Source of the DNA: Sphingomonas yunnanensis | GTDB lineage: Bacteria > Pseudomonadota > Alphaproteobacteria > Sphingomonadales > Sphingomonadaceae | NCBI RefSeq assembly: GCF_019898765.1 | Contig: NZ_JAIOKB010000003.1 | Span: 62,001-126,000 of the forward strand | Length of the DNA stretch: 64,000 nucleotides | Direction of reading: 5' to 3' | Shown: piece by piece, positions 1 through 9,247 of the stretch | How positions within the stretch are numbered: the first letter of the stretch is position 1 | Layout: each line of letters begins with the position of its first letter | Notes under the pieces: generated by a model | The model's database searches: none | Seen by the model: the letters and a program-made list of their open reading frames with translations, nothing else | Told to the model about the DNA's origin: nothing | Program-made: the position numbers and the translations under genes

Positions 1-521
1 ACCGCGAACACGCCGGTGTCGTAGCAGTCATAGTCGGGGAGGTGCTTGCCGATCGCGACGATGCGGTCGCCGTCGGTGCGCACGCGGGTGACGTCGTCCA
101 GGTCCACCAGCGGATTGTCGAGGCGGCGGTCGACCCCGAGCGTCAGCGCCGCTTCGGGTGCTGCGGCGACGCGCGCGATCAGCGCCGGGTCGAGCAGATG
201 GTCCGCCATCATCAGCAGGTGGCGGCGCGGGCCGATCGCCGCGGCGCCGGTCAGCACCGAATGGCCGTTCGCGAGCGACCAGTCGGAGGTGCGTACGCAG
301 CGCAGCGGCACCTGCAGCGTGGCGGCGACGGAAGCGAGGTGACGCTCCAGCCGCTCCCCCTCATGTCCCGTGACGACGGTGACGTCGGTCACGCCGCCGT
401 CGAGCGCGGCACGCAGCACGCGCTCGATCAGCGGGACGCCGTTGACGGGAGTCAGCGGCTTGGAGGGAGAGACCGCGCGCAGCCGGCTGCCATAGCCGGC
501 CGCGACGATGAGCGCGTGCAA
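1..521 (-). CDS. Nucleotidyltransferase, probable inositol-1-phosphate cytidylyltransferase (C-terminal part cut by window edge)
   Basis: The visible N-terminal 173 residues form a sugar-nucleotidyltransferase fold. The protein opens with HALIVAAGYGSRLR, the glycine-rich NTP-binding loop, followed by SPSKPLTPVNG with the conserved lysine, and later contains a MMADHL metal-binding stretch. The likely start is the TTG at 521, ten bases after the stop of the inositol-phosphate synthase gene; no ATG is available in frame near it. The family moves an NMP group onto a phosphorylated substrate. Coupling to inositol-1-phosphate synthase and proximity to a CDP-alcohol phosphatidyltransferase suggest CTP plus inositol-1-phosphate giving CDP-inositol. 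That substrate is inferred from context. A general MobA- or choline-phosphate-type transferase is the alternative. Confidence 0.72.
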   Translation of the reverse strand, partial: MHALIVAAGYGSRLRAVSPSKPLTPVNGVPLIERVLRAALDGGVTDVTVVTGHEGERLERHLASVAATLQVPLRCVRTSDWSLANGHSVLTGAAAIGPRRHLLMMADHLLDPALIARVAAAPEAALTLGVDRRLDNPLVDLDDVTRVRTDGDRIVAIGKHLPDYDCYDTGVFA

Positions 522-531
522 GGGGCGGGCC

Positions 532-1638
532 TTACTCGGCGGCGAGGCGCGCGTCGGCGTGGATGAACTCGTTGGTCATCGCTGCGGCCACGTCGTCGGT
601 CACCTGCTGCGGCGGGTGCTTGCAGAAGAATGCCGACGGACCCTCGAGCGCGCCGGCGATGCCGCGCTCCAGGCCGAGCTTCACGCAGCGGATCGCGTCG
701 ACCACGACCGCGGCCGAGTTGGGCGAATCCTCGACCGACAGGCGCAGCTCGAGGTTCATCGGCACGCCGCCGAACAGGTCACCCTCCAGCCGGAGGAAGC
801 ACAGCTTGTTGTCGCCGAGCCAGGGGATGTAGTCCGACGGGCCGACGTGGATGTTCTCGTCCGCGAGCCGCTCGGCGATCACCGCCTGCACCGCCTCGGT
901 CTTCGACTCCTTCTTGCTCGCCAGCCGGTTGCGGTCGAGCATGTTCATGAAGTCGGTGTTGCCGCCGGTGTTGAGCTGGTAGGTGTGATCGATCGTCACG
1001 CCGCGCTGGCCGAACAGATTCGACAGCACGCGGTGGACGATCGTCGCGCCGACCTGCGCCTTCACGTCGTCGCCGATGATCGGCAGGCCGGCGTCGGCGA
1101 ACTTCTTCTCCCACTCGGGGCGCGAGGCGATGAACACCGGCATGCAGTTGACCACGCCGAGGCCCGCCTCGAGCGCGCACTCCATGTAGAACTCCGTCGC
1201 CTCCTGGCTGCCGACCGGCAGGAAGTTGACGAGGATCTCGGCGCCGGTGCGCTTGAGCTCGGCGATGATCTCCGCCTTCTCCGCGTCGCGCGTGTCGTTG
1301 ATCTCGAAGCCGCGGTCGTTGGCGGCGGTGAGCATGTGCGGCGCGACGCCGTCCAGCTTGGCACCCATCTTCACGATCGTCCCGGTCTTGGGCACGTCCG
1401 CGTGGAATACCTTGGTGCAATTCGGCTTGGCGAAGATCGCCTCGCCCAGGTCGAGGCCGACCTTGCGCGAGTCGACGTCGAACGCCGCGACGAAATCGAG
1501 GTCGCCGACCTTGTAGCCGCCGATCTCCTCATGGATCAGACCGGCGGCGGTGTTGCTGCCGGCATAGTGGTATTTGCCCTGCACGAGGCTGCTCGCGCAG
1601 TTCCCAACCCCAATGACCGCCACCTTGATCGAAGCCAT
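532..1638 (-). CDS. ino1: myo-Inositol-1-phosphate synthase
   Basis: A 368-residue cytosolic NAD-dependent enzyme that isomerises glucose-6-phosphate to inositol-phosphate. The N-terminus reads MASIKVAVIGVGNCASSLVQ, a Rossmann loop of the short prokaryotic Ino1 type, and the catalytic-domain stretch IIGDDVKAQVGATIVHR is present. The ATG at 1638 is preferred over an ATG 24 codons upstream because homologues start right before the Rossmann strand and a GGGGTAGA stretch precedes it. It is followed after ten bases by the nucleotidyltransferase gene, so both are probably co-transcribed. A CDP-alcohol phosphatidyltransferase is divergent across about 130 bases. Length and motifs fit the actinobacterial/archaeal-like Ino1 rather than the longer eukaryotic form. 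Confidence 0.9.
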   Translation of the reverse strand: MASIKVAVIGVGNCASSLVQGKYHYAGSNTAAGLIHEEIGGYKVGDLDFVAAFDVDSRKVGLDLGEAIFAKPNCTKVFHADVPKTGTIVKMGAKLDGVAPHMLTAANDRGFEINDTRDAEKAEIIAELKRTGAEILVNFLPVGSQEATEFYMECALEAGLGVVNCMPVFIASRPEWEKKFADAGLPIIGDDVKAQVGATIVHRVLSNLFGQRGVTIDHTYQLNTGGNTDFMNMLDRNRLASKKESKTEAVQAVIAERLADENIHVGPSDYIPWLGDNKLCFLRLEGDLFGGVPMNLELRLSVEDSPNSAAVVVDAIRCVKLGLERGIAGALEGPSAFFCKHPPQQVTDDVAAAMTNEFIHADARLAAE

Positions 1639-1767
1639 TCTACCCCACTTGTCGGCCCCTAGCCGAGCTGAAGACATATACGTTGCCGCTTCGTGACAGA
1701 TACGTGGCAACTGTCAAGCGGACCGAACGCCTGTATAGGCGCGCCGGGGCAAATGCACGAGGAACGC

Positions 1768-2637
1768 GTGAACGATTCCGAACCGGCTGTGGCGGGGAAG
1801 CCGCGGGAGCTTCAAGGCCTTCTGAACAGGACGATCTATCACCCGCTGGCGCACCTGCTGGCGCGCGCGCTGGTACCGACGCCGGTGACGCCGAATATGG
1901 TCTCGATTCTCGGCGCGCTGATGGTGATGGCGGCGGCGGTGCTGTACGCGCGGGTGGGAACGCCCGCGGCGATCGCGCTCGGCTTCCTGCTCCACTGCCT
2001 GTGGCACGTGGTGGACGGCGCCGACGGCGCGTTGGCGCGGTTGTCGGGGCGCGCGTCGCCCTCGGGCGAGATCGTCGACGGGCTGTGCGACTATGCCGGG
2101 CACGCGGTGATGTACACGCTGCTCGGCGCGGCGATGGACGACCGCATCGGCTGGATCGCCTGGCCGATCGTGGTGCTCGCGGGGGTGAGCCGCGCGGTCC
2201 AGTCGGTCTTCGCCGAGAGCCAGCGCCGCACCTATCAATGGTGGGCCTATGACGTGCCGTGGCTGCAGACCGCCAAGTCGGGCGGCGACGGCATCGGCGT
2301 GCGGCTCTCCGCGCTGTATCTCTGGGCGTGGCACAAGATGTCGGGGCCGACGCAGGTGGTGAACGCACTGGTGGCGAGCGCTGCCGCTGATCCGCCCGAG
2401 CGCCGCCGCATCGCACAGATCGCGCGCGAGGAAGGGCGCAAGCTGCTCCCCGCCGCCGCGGTGCTCGGCGCCAACCCGCGCACCATCCTGCTCGGGCTCA
2501 GCATGATCGCGGGGACGCCGCTGTGGTTCTTCCTGATCGAGATCGTGGTGCTCAACGTGGTGCTGGTGCTCGCGGTCGTGCAGGCTGCCTATGTCGGGCG
2601 GCGGATGACCCAGCTGATCGCGCACGGGCACCGCTGA
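1768..2637 (+). CDS. CDP-alcohol phosphatidyltransferase family membrane protein
   Basis: A 289-residue integral membrane transferase. The complete family signature D-x2-D-G-x2-A-R-x8-G-x3-D-x3-D is present at about residues 83-108 (DGADGALAR then G, D and D in register), giving the three metal-binding aspartates. Several hydrophobic helices follow, two near the C-terminus. The GTG at 1768 has AGGA five bases upstream; an ATG at 1753 in the same frame is possible. The family displaces CMP from a CDP-activated alcohol. Divergent to the inositol-phosphate synthase and nucleotidyltransferase genes, it may use CDP-inositol or inositol phosphate, which would make a phosphatidylinositol-like lipid or a phosphodiester of inositol. 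The exact product cannot be read from sequence. Confidence 0.85.
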   Translation: MNDSEPAVAGKPRELQGLLNRTIYHPLAHLLARALVPTPVTPNMVSILGALMVMAAAVLYARVGTPAAIALGFLLHCLWHVVDGADGALARLSGRASPSGEIVDGLCDYAGHAVMYTLLGAAMDDRIGWIAWPIVVLAGVSRAVQSVFAESQRRTYQWWAYDVPWLQTAKSGGDGIGVRLSALYLWAWHKMSGPTQVVNALVASAAADPPERRRIAQIAREEGRKLLPAAAVLGANPRTILLGLSMIAGTPLWFFLIEIVVLNVVLVLAVVQAAYVGRRMTQLIAHGHR

Positions 2638-2726
2638 CCCGCGCCGGCGGCGCGCGGGAACCGTGTGCGCGACCCGCGGGTTGCCTGCGGCAAGAACATG
2701 GATCAGCGAGATTTAGGGAGCGAGCG

Positions 2727-3269
2727 ATGCGACGGATCACGGCGATGACGACGGTGGGGCTGGCGACGCTGGCGCTCGCCGCGTGCAACGACCAGGCGAA
2801 TCTGGACACGGGGGCGCCGATGGCCGGCGGCGCGAGCGCCACCGCGCAGCTCGCCACCGCGACGGGCGCGCCGGTCGGCCGCGCCACCGTTACCGAGGTG
2901 GCGGGCGGGCTGCGCTTCACCGTGGACGCCAGCGGCATGCCGCCGGGGACGCACGGCGCGCACGTCCATATGGTCGGTCGCTGCGACCCGCCGGGCTTCG
3001 AGAGCGCGGGCGGTCACTGGAACCCGACCCAGATGAAGCACGGCGCGATGAACCCGCAGGGGCCGCATCAGGGCGATCTGCCCAACCTCGTGATCGGCAA
3101 CGACGGCCGTGGCACGATCGGTGCGACGATCCCGGGCGCGACCATGGCCGGGCTGCTCGACGCCGACGGTGCCGCGATGGTGATCCACGCCGGGCAGGAC
3201 GATCTGAAGACCGATCCCAGCGGCAACTCGGGCGCGCGCATCGCCTGCGGCGTGTTCCAGGCGGGGTGA
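2727..3269 (+). CDS. sodC: Cu-Zn superoxide dismutase, predicted lipoprotein
   Basis: A 180-residue exported enzyme that dismutates superoxide in the envelope. A short signal peptide ends in the lipobox LALAAC, so the mature protein should be lipid-anchored at Cys19. Copper ligands are visible in GAHVHMVGRC (two histidines), the bridging and zinc histidines in GGHWNP and further downstream, a late copper histidine in MVIHAGQDD, and the paired cysteines of the conserved disulfide in GRC and IACGV. The start at 2727 follows an AGGGAG ribosome binding site. It stands alone between the phosphatidyltransferase and a palindromic repeat. Confidence 0.93.
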   Translation: MRRITAMTTVGLATLALAACNDQANLDTGAPMAGGASATAQLATATGAPVGRATVTEVAGGLRFTVDASGMPPGTHGAHVHMVGRCDPPGFESAGGHWNPTQMKHGAMNPQGPHQGDLPNLVIGNDGRGTIGATIPGATMAGLLDADGAAMVIHAGQDDLKTDPSGNSGARIACGVFQAG

Positions 3270-3298
3270 GCGGGGCGACCTTCACCCCTTCTCACGGG

Positions 3299-3394
3299 CG
3301 TCATCCTGAGCTCGTCTCAGGATCCACCGTGCCCCTTACCCAGGTGCTGGGGCGTTCGAGGGACAGTAGATCCTGAAACGAGTTCAGGATGACG
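3299..3394. repeat. Inverted pair of CATCCTGA-type palindromic repeats
   Basis: A 26-base unit at 3299-3324 (CGTCATCCTGAGCTCGTCTC, then AGGATC) recurs as its reverse complement at 3369-3394 with two mismatches. Each unit is itself a small hairpin with arms ATCCTGA/TCAGGAT. The pair lies between the convergent sodC and MFS genes, where it can act as a bidirectional terminator. A degenerate third unit sits at about 5101-5132. Confidence 0.8.
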
Positions 3395-3447
3395 CCTGAG
3401 CGTGAGGGGGCGTCAAAGGGCCAGGATAGGCACCCGCCGTCCCCGCC

Positions 3448-4998
3448 TCATCCCAGCTCCCCCGCCGCCCGCGCGCGGGCCTCGCGCGTCCGCTCCGCCT
3501 CGGGCACCAGCCGGTAGGCCGCCACGCCCGCGGCCACCCCCAGCGGCACCACTGCCAGCAGCGCCAGCATCCCGGTCGACAGGCTGCCGCTCAGCGTCGA
3601 GATCCGCCCCGCCAGATACGGCCCGAGCGCCAGCCCGAGCAGCGTCGTGCCGATGAAGAAGGTCGCGGTCGCGGTGCCGCGCATCCGCGGCAGCACCAGG
3701 TCCTGCGTCGCCGCCGCGGCCGAGCCCAGTCCCCAGCTCGCCACGTATTGCGAGGCGAACAGGCACAGGTACAGCGTCAGCGGCGCGCTCGCGGTGAAGC
3801 CGATCACGAGGAAGGGCACGGGCAGCACCGCGCCGCACAGCACCGGCACCAGCCGCCCGGACGGGTTGGTCCGCCGCAGCCGGTCCGCGATCAGCCCGCC
3901 GCTCGTCACGCCGAGGAACCCCGACAGCGCCGCGCCGCCGCCCAGGATCAGCCCCGCCTCCGCGGGCGACACCGCCAGCGCGCGCATCGCATAGGGCGCC
4001 GCCCAGAAGGACGCGGCGTAGCTCAGGAAAGCGTTGAGCCCATAGGCCACCACCACGCACAGGAAGGCGGGGGTGCCGACGATCAGCGCGAAGGTGGGCG
4101 GGTCGCGCTGGCGGAGCGCGCTCGCCCAGGAGAAGACCGCGTACACGCCGGTGCCGACCGCGATCCACTGCGGCAGCGGCTCGCCCATCGCGTGCAGCAA
4201 CGCCACCGCCGCGACGACCGCCGCCAGCGCGACGAGGTTGACCGCCAGCGCGCCAGCTCCGCGCCGCGCCGCCGCGATCAGCGTGAGCGGGGGCAGGATC
4301 GTCAGCAACTCGCTGGCGAAGGCGCGGAATGGCGCGGGATGGGGCGCGGGCGCGGGCAGCCCCTCGACCGCGCCGCGCACCGGCTCGCGCAGCGTCGCCA
4401 CCAGCGCGGCGAGCAGCAGCCCGGGCAGCCCGACCGCGAGGAAGGCGGCCTGCCAGCCGGCGAGCCCGAGCGGCGGGTCGGTCGGGAAGGCGCGCTGCCA
4501 ATGCTGCACCACCAGCCCGCCGACCAGCAGCGAGCACCCCCCGCCGACATAGATGCCCGCCGAGTAGATCGACAGCGCGGTGGCACGCAGCTTGCGCGGG
4601 AAATAGTCCGAGATCAGCGAATAGGCCGAGGGCGAGGCGGTCGCCTCGCCGACGCCGACGCCGACGCGCGCGGCGGCGAGCTGCGCGCCCCCGTTCGCCA
4701 GCCCCGACAGCGCTGTCATGGTCGACCAGAGCGCCAGCCCCACCGTCATCAGCCGTACACGGTGCCAGCTGTCGGCGAGGCGGCCGAGCGGGATGCCGAA
4801 CAAAGCGTAGAAGACGCCGAAGGCGGTGCCGTAGAGGAAGCCCAGGTCCTCGTCGCGCAGGTGGAGGTCGCGCTTGATGTCCTCGGCGAGGATCGAGATC
4901 ACCTGCCGGTCGACGAAATTGAGGATGTAGACGACGAACAGGACCGCGAGCACGTACCACGCATAGCCGCTCGCGCGCTGGTCGCCGTCCGGGATCAT
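3448..4998 (-). CDS. MFS transporter, spinster-like
   Basis: A 516-residue inner-membrane carrier with about twelve hydrophobic helices. Helix 1 ends in the NFVDRQ motif and the loop between helices 2 and 3 reads GIPLGRLADSWHRVRLM, the A-motif of the major facilitator superfamily. The GVGVGEA and SDYFPRKLRATALSI stretches are typical of the spinster/glycerol-3-phosphate-like branch common in Sphingomonadales. The ATG at 4998 follows a strong GGGAGGGAA ribosome binding site. A basic arginine/alanine-rich tail ends the protein. The substrate is unknown. It is a single-gene unit bounded by palindromic repeats on both sides. Confidence 0.85.
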   Translation of the reverse strand: MIPDGDQRASGYAWYVLAVLFVVYILNFVDRQVISILAEDIKRDLHLRDEDLGFLYGTAFGVFYALFGIPLGRLADSWHRVRLMTVGLALWSTMTALSGLANGGAQLAAARVGVGVGEATASPSAYSLISDYFPRKLRATALSIYSAGIYVGGGCSLLVGGLVVQHWQRAFPTDPPLGLAGWQAAFLAVGLPGLLLAALVATLREPVRGAVEGLPAPAPHPAPFRAFASELLTILPPLTLIAAARRGAGALAVNLVALAAVVAAVALLHAMGEPLPQWIAVGTGVYAVFSWASALRQRDPPTFALIVGTPAFLCVVVAYGLNAFLSYAASFWAAPYAMRALAVSPAEAGLILGGGAALSGFLGVTSGGLIADRLRRTNPSGRLVPVLCGAVLPVPFLVIGFTASAPLTLYLCLFASQYVASWGLGSAAAATQDLVLPRMRGTATATFFIGTTLLGLALGPYLAGRISTLSGSLSTGMLALLAVVPLGVAAGVAAYRLVPEAERTREARARAAGELG

Positions 4999-5100
4999 GC
5001 CCGTTCCCTCCCGATGTCTCTCGTTGGCCGGAGCGTAACAGAGGAGCGGCGGGAGGGAAGGGGGCGCCGCCGTCGTGGGGCATGGACACCCGCTTGCCCG

Positions 5101-5276
5101 GTGTCATCCTGGCCTCGTTCTAGGATGCACCGTGAGACCGATAACTGGCCTGCGATCGTTGATGCCGCTGCCCACCTATTTCCGTCGCCCCGGCGGAAGC
5201 CGGGGCCCAGGTGGGAAGGCCGGCGTGAAAGTCATGAGCGTCCCCCGACTGGGACCCCGGCCTTCGCCGGGGTGAC
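5101..5276. repeat. Cluster of palindromic repeats in the MFS / S9-peptidase intergenic region
   Basis: The 4999-5469 interval has no convincing gene. It holds a degenerate CATCCTGA-type unit at about 5101-5132 and an inverted pair of GC-rich units at about 5187-5211 (CCCCGGCGGAAGCCGGGG) and 5251-5276 (ACCCCGGCCTTCGCCGGGGT). The latter type recurs at 37794-37813 between mraY and murD. A promoter for the downstream peptidase probably lies after 5280 but no clear boxes are visible. Confidence 0.7.
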
Positions 5277-5469
5277 AGGCAGTGCTTGGGGTAACGGATG
5301 TTCATCGAGGTGAGGTGACGCTGTCGCATCATGTTTCCCCAGCCAGCCATCGCGATCGCGCGCGCGCCTCCCTCCTCCCGGCTCCAGCGTCACCCACCCG
5401 CCTCATTGCGCCGCCGATACTTTCGTCCATGATCGCGCGCGTCCCATCTTCCGCGGAGTCGTCCCCATC

Positions 5470-7554
5470 GTGCGTCCAGCGCTCTCCCGCCTCGCTCTCT
5501 GCCTCGCCCTGCTCGCCACGCCTGCCGCCGCGCAGCAGCCGCCCGCCGCCGCCGCGGCGGACGGGCCGACCCGCCGCTTCACCGGCGCCGACCTGTTCGG
5601 CCTGTCGGTCGCGAGCGACCCGCAGATCAGCCCGGACGGGAAGACGATCGTCTACGTCCGCCGCTCCGGCGACATCATGACCGACCGCATGGCCTCCTCG
5701 CTCTGGCTGATCGACGTCGCCAGCGGGCGCCAGACCCCGTTCGCCACCTCGGGCAACTCGCCGCGCTGGTCGCCCGACGGCACCCGGATCGCCTATGTCG
5801 CGGGCGACGGCGACCAGTCGCAGCTGTTCGTGCGCTGGCTCGCCAGCGGGAGCAGCGCTCGCGTCACCTCGCTGCCCGGCGATCCGGGGGCGCTCGCGTG
5901 GTCGCCCGACGGCACCCGCCTCGCCTATGTCGCCACGGTCGCGGGCGAGGGCACGACGCTCGGCAAGCCCCCCGCGAAGCCGGAGGGGTCCAAATGGGCG
6001 CCCGGGCTCGAGGTGATCGACCGCGTCACCTATCGCAACGACGGCCCCGGCTATCGCAAGCCCGGCTACGCTCATGTGTTCGTCGTCGCCGCGGACGGCG
6101 GCGCAGCGCGCCAGCTCACCTACGGCCGCTTCGACGACGACGGCCCGCTGGCGTGGAGCCCCGACGGGCGCCGCCTCCTGTTCGCCGCGATCCGCGCCGG
6201 CGACACCGAGCGTGAGGTGCTCAACACCGACGTCCAGTCGGTCGACCTCGCCAGCGGCGCGGTCACGGCGCTGACCACGCGACAGGGGCCAGACGCCAAC
6301 GCGCGCGTCTCGCCCGACGGCCAGCAAGTCGCCTGGATCGGCTTCGACGACCACCGCCGCGGCTACGAGGACGCGCAGCTCTACGTCGGCGGCGCTGACG
6401 GCGGTTCGCCGCGCTCGCTCACCGCCGCGCTCGACCGCAGCGTCGAGGACGTGCAATGGTCACGCGACGGCCGCAGCCTCTATGCCAGCTATGACGACCG
6501 CGGCCAGCGCAAGCTCGCGCGCGTCGGCACCGACGGCAAGCTCAGCGTGCTCGCCGACAATCTCCAGGGCAGCGGCCTCGACCGGCCCTATACCGGCGGC
6601 GACTTCTCGGTCGCGCGCGACGGCACCGTCGCCTACACCGGCGGCGACGCGGGCGCGCCCGCCGACGTCTGGGTGCTCGCCGGCGGCAAGCCGCGCCGGC
6701 TGACCCAGCTCAACGCGGTGATGACCGCCGCCAAGACGCTCGCTCCCGTCCGCAAGCTGAGCGTCACCGCGCCCGACGGCCGCGCGATCGACGCCTGGCT
6801 CGCGACGCCGCCGACGCGCGCCGCGGGGCAGCGTGTGCCGCTGATCCTGGAGATCCACGGCGGCCCGCACTCGGCCTACGGTCCGACCTTCGCCAGCGAT
6901 GTCCAGCTCTACGCCGCGGCGGGCTATGCCGTGCTGTGGGTCAACCCGCGCGGTTCGACCTCCTACGGCGCCGAGTTCGCCAACCTGATCGACAAGAACT
7001 ATCCCTCCGCCGATTACGACGACCTGATGGCCGCGGTGGACGCCGCGATCGCCGACGGCACCGCCGACGCGGACGAGCTGTTCGTCACGGGCGGCTCGGG
7101 CGGCGGGGTGCTGACCGCCTGGATCGTCGGCAAGACGCACCGCTTCAAGGCGGCGGCGACGCAGAAGCCGGTGATCAACTGGATCAGCGAGGCGCTGACG
7201 ATGGACAACACCACCTTCACCTCGCGCTACTGGTTCAGCAAGCTGCCCTGGGAGGACCCGATGAGCTATTGGGTGCGCTCGCCGCTGAGCCTCGTCGGCA
7301 ACGTGACGACGCCGACGCTCGTCGTGGTGGGCAGCGAGGATTACCGCACCCCGGTGAGCGAGTCGGAGCAATATTATGCCGCGCTCCAGATCGCCAAGGT
7401 GCCGACCGCGCTGGTGAAGGTACCCGGTGCGAGCCACGGCGGCTTCACGTCGCGACCGTCGCAGTCGGCGGCAAAGGCCGCGGCGATCCTGGCGTGGTTC
7501 GACCGCTATCGCGGCCGTGGTGCGGCAACGGGTGCGGGGCCGAAGGCGGATTGA
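5470..7554 (+). CDS. Secreted S9-family serine peptidase (prolyl oligopeptidase / acylaminoacyl-peptidase type)
   Basis: A 694-residue exported peptidase. An N-terminal signal peptide ends near ATPAAA-QQ. Residues about 40-400 carry repeated SPDG/SRDG/WSPDG motifs of a seven-bladed beta-propeller (PD40/WD40-like). The C-terminal alpha/beta-hydrolase domain has an oxyanion stretch EIHGGPHSAYG, nucleophile Ser543 in GGSGGG, Asp624 in GSEDYRTP and His656 in GASHGG. The start is the GTG at 5470, giving a typical signal sequence. The family cleaves short peptides that pass the propeller filter. It is a single transcription unit, not linked to an uptake system here. Confidence 0.92.
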   Translation: MRPALSRLALCLALLATPAAAQQPPAAAAADGPTRRFTGADLFGLSVASDPQISPDGKTIVYVRRSGDIMTDRMASSLWLIDVASGRQTPFATSGNSPRWSPDGTRIAYVAGDGDQSQLFVRWLASGSSARVTSLPGDPGALAWSPDGTRLAYVATVAGEGTTLGKPPAKPEGSKWAPGLEVIDRVTYRNDGPGYRKPGYAHVFVVAADGGAARQLTYGRFDDDGPLAWSPDGRRLLFAAIRAGDTEREVLNTDVQSVDLASGAVTALTTRQGPDANARVSPDGQQVAWIGFDDHRRGYEDAQLYVGGADGGSPRSLTAALDRSVEDVQWSRDGRSLYASYDDRGQRKLARVGTDGKLSVLADNLQGSGLDRPYTGGDFSVARDGTVAYTGGDAGAPADVWVLAGGKPRRLTQLNAVMTAAKTLAPVRKLSVTAPDGRAIDAWLATPPTRAAGQRVPLILEIHGGPHSAYGPTFASDVQLYAAAGYAVLWVNPRGSTSYGAEFANLIDKNYPSADYDDLMAAVDAAIADGTADADELFVTGGSGGGVLTAWIVGKTHRFKAAATQKPVINWISEALTMDNTTFTSRYWFSKLPWEDPMSYWVRSPLSLVGNVTTPTLVVVGSEDYRTPVSESEQYYAALQIAKVPTALVKVPGASHGGFTSRPSQSAAKAAAILAWFDRYRGRGAATGAGPKAD

Positions 7555-7688
7555 GGCGGCCGCTGCGCTCCTCCCGCATGTCCCAACCATCATCGTCAGC
7601 GTCCCGGTGGCTGCCGCAGGACATAGGTTAAGGTGTTTGATTTGAGCCAATTTCGCCGCGAGGCGTTGGCCAGCGAGGGGTAAAAGCG

Positions 7689-9245
7689 ATGAGGATGGAG
7701 CCTCGCGACGAGACCAGCCTGATGGCGACGCTCGCGCGCAAGAACGCGGTGCTCGAGGGCATCAACCGGATCTTCCATGAGGCGCTAACGGCGCCGTCGC
7801 TGGAGGCACTCGGCCGCGTCTGCCTCCGCGTCGCCGAGGACGTCACCGGCGCGTCCTTCAGCTTCATGGGCGAGATCGACCGCGCCACCGACCTGCTCGA
7901 CGAGATCGCGATCAGCGAGCGCGGCTGGGCCGCCTTCGAGGCGGCGAAAAGCGACTGGCCGCAGGGCGAGGTGCCTACCGGCCTGACCATCCACGGCCTG
8001 TACGGGCGCGTGCTGCGCGAGGGGAAGGCGTTGATCTTCAACGACGCCGCCACCCACGACGATCGGATCGGCACCCCCGCGGGACATCCGCCGCTGGAGA
8101 GCTTCCTCGGCGTGCCGCTGCATCAGAACGGCGCGGTACTCGGCATGGTCGGGCTCGGCAATCGCCCCGGCGGCTTTCGCGACGAGGACCTCGCCGCGGC
8201 AGAGGAGCTCGCCCCCGCGATCGTGCAGGCGCTCCACAGCAAGCGTGCCGAGATGGCATTGCGCGACAGCGAGGAGCAGCGCCGCCTCACGCTCGAGCTG
8301 GTGCCCGCGATGCTGTGGCGCGTCGATCTCGCCGGGCTGCGCATCGCGTCCAACCAGCAGTGGCACGCGATCACCGGCCAGACCGACGAGCAGGCCTCGA
8401 ACGGCGGCTGGATGGAGCTGATCCACCCGAGCGAGGCGGGCAAGGTGAGCCGCGCCTTCCGCCGCGCCTATGCCGCGGGCGAGCCGGTCACGGTGCAGTG
8501 CCGCGTGCGCCAGGCCGAGGGCGGCTATCGCGCAGTGCTGATCCGCCAGGTGCCGGTGCGCGACGGCGCCGGCCAGATCACGCATTGGTTCGGCGCCGCC
8601 ACCGACATCAGCGACATGCACTCGCTGGAGGAGCGCCAGCGCGTGCTCGTCGCCGAGCTGCAGCACCGCGTGCGCAACATCCTCACGGTGGTGCGATCGG
8701 TGTTCGCGCGCACCGTCGAGGGCAGCGAGTCGCTCGAGGACGTCGCCGACCATTTCCGCGGCCGGCTCGACGCGCTGGCGCGTACGCAGGTGAGCGCCAC
8801 GCTCAACGCCAGCGGCACCGTCGACCTCGAGAACCTGATCCGCGACGAGCTGCTGAGTGTCGGTGTCAGCGATGGGCCCGGGCTCATCATGGCCGGTCCC
8901 GACGTGGCTCTGCCCGCCGACGCGGTCGAGCTGCTCGGTCTCGCGATCCACGAGCTTGCGACCAACGCCTTAAAATTCGGCGCCTTTCGCGCACCGGGAG
9001 GGTCGCTCTCGATCGCCTGGGATGTTAATGTAGATGGAAGATCGGCGCGCCGCCTTGACCTTAGTTGGACCGAGCAGGGCGTGCCCGCGGTCCCGATCCA
9101 GCCGACACGGCAGGGGTTCGGGACCGAGCTGATCGAGGAGGCCCTACCGTATCGACTCGGCGCCGAGACGCGGCTCGAGTTCCGCGGTGGCGGCGTGCGC
9201 TGCACCATCGGGTTGCCGCTGGGCGGCGACGAGGAAGGGGCGTGA
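7689..9245 (+). CDS. HWE-family sensor histidine kinase with GAF and PAS domains
   Basis: A 518-residue soluble sensor kinase with no membrane segment. The order is a GAF domain (about residues 15-190), a PAS domain with PAC tail (about 195-315, DISDMHSLEERQ), then an HWE-type kinase core. The phosphoacceptor is His326 in LQHRVRN, the N-box reads HELATNALKFGA and the defining WTE motif is in LSWTEQG, with FGTELIEEAL as the late ATP-lid element. Two bases separate it from the receiver gene at 9248, which in turn overlaps a Crp-like regulator, so the three form one signalling operon. The signal is unknown; related kinases respond to light, redox or general stress. Confidence 0.92.
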   Translation: MRMEPRDETSLMATLARKNAVLEGINRIFHEALTAPSLEALGRVCLRVAEDVTGASFSFMGEIDRATDLLDEIAISERGWAAFEAAKSDWPQGEVPTGLTIHGLYGRVLREGKALIFNDAATHDDRIGTPAGHPPLESFLGVPLHQNGAVLGMVGLGNRPGGFRDEDLAAAEELAPAIVQALHSKRAEMALRDSEEQRRLTLELVPAMLWRVDLAGLRIASNQQWHAITGQTDEQASNGGWMELIHPSEAGKVSRAFRRAYAAGEPVTVQCRVRQAEGGYRAVLIRQVPVRDGAGQITHWFGAATDISDMHSLEERQRVLVAELQHRVRNILTVVRSVFARTVEGSESLEDVADHFRGRLDALARTQVSATLNASGTVDLENLIRDELLSVGVSDGPGLIMAGPDVALPADAVELLGLAIHELATNALKFGAFRAPGGSLSIAWDVNVDGRSARRLDLSWTEQGVPAVPIQPTRQGFGTELIEEALPYRLGAETRLEFRGGGVRCTIGLPLGGDEEGA

Positions 9246-9247
9246 CG

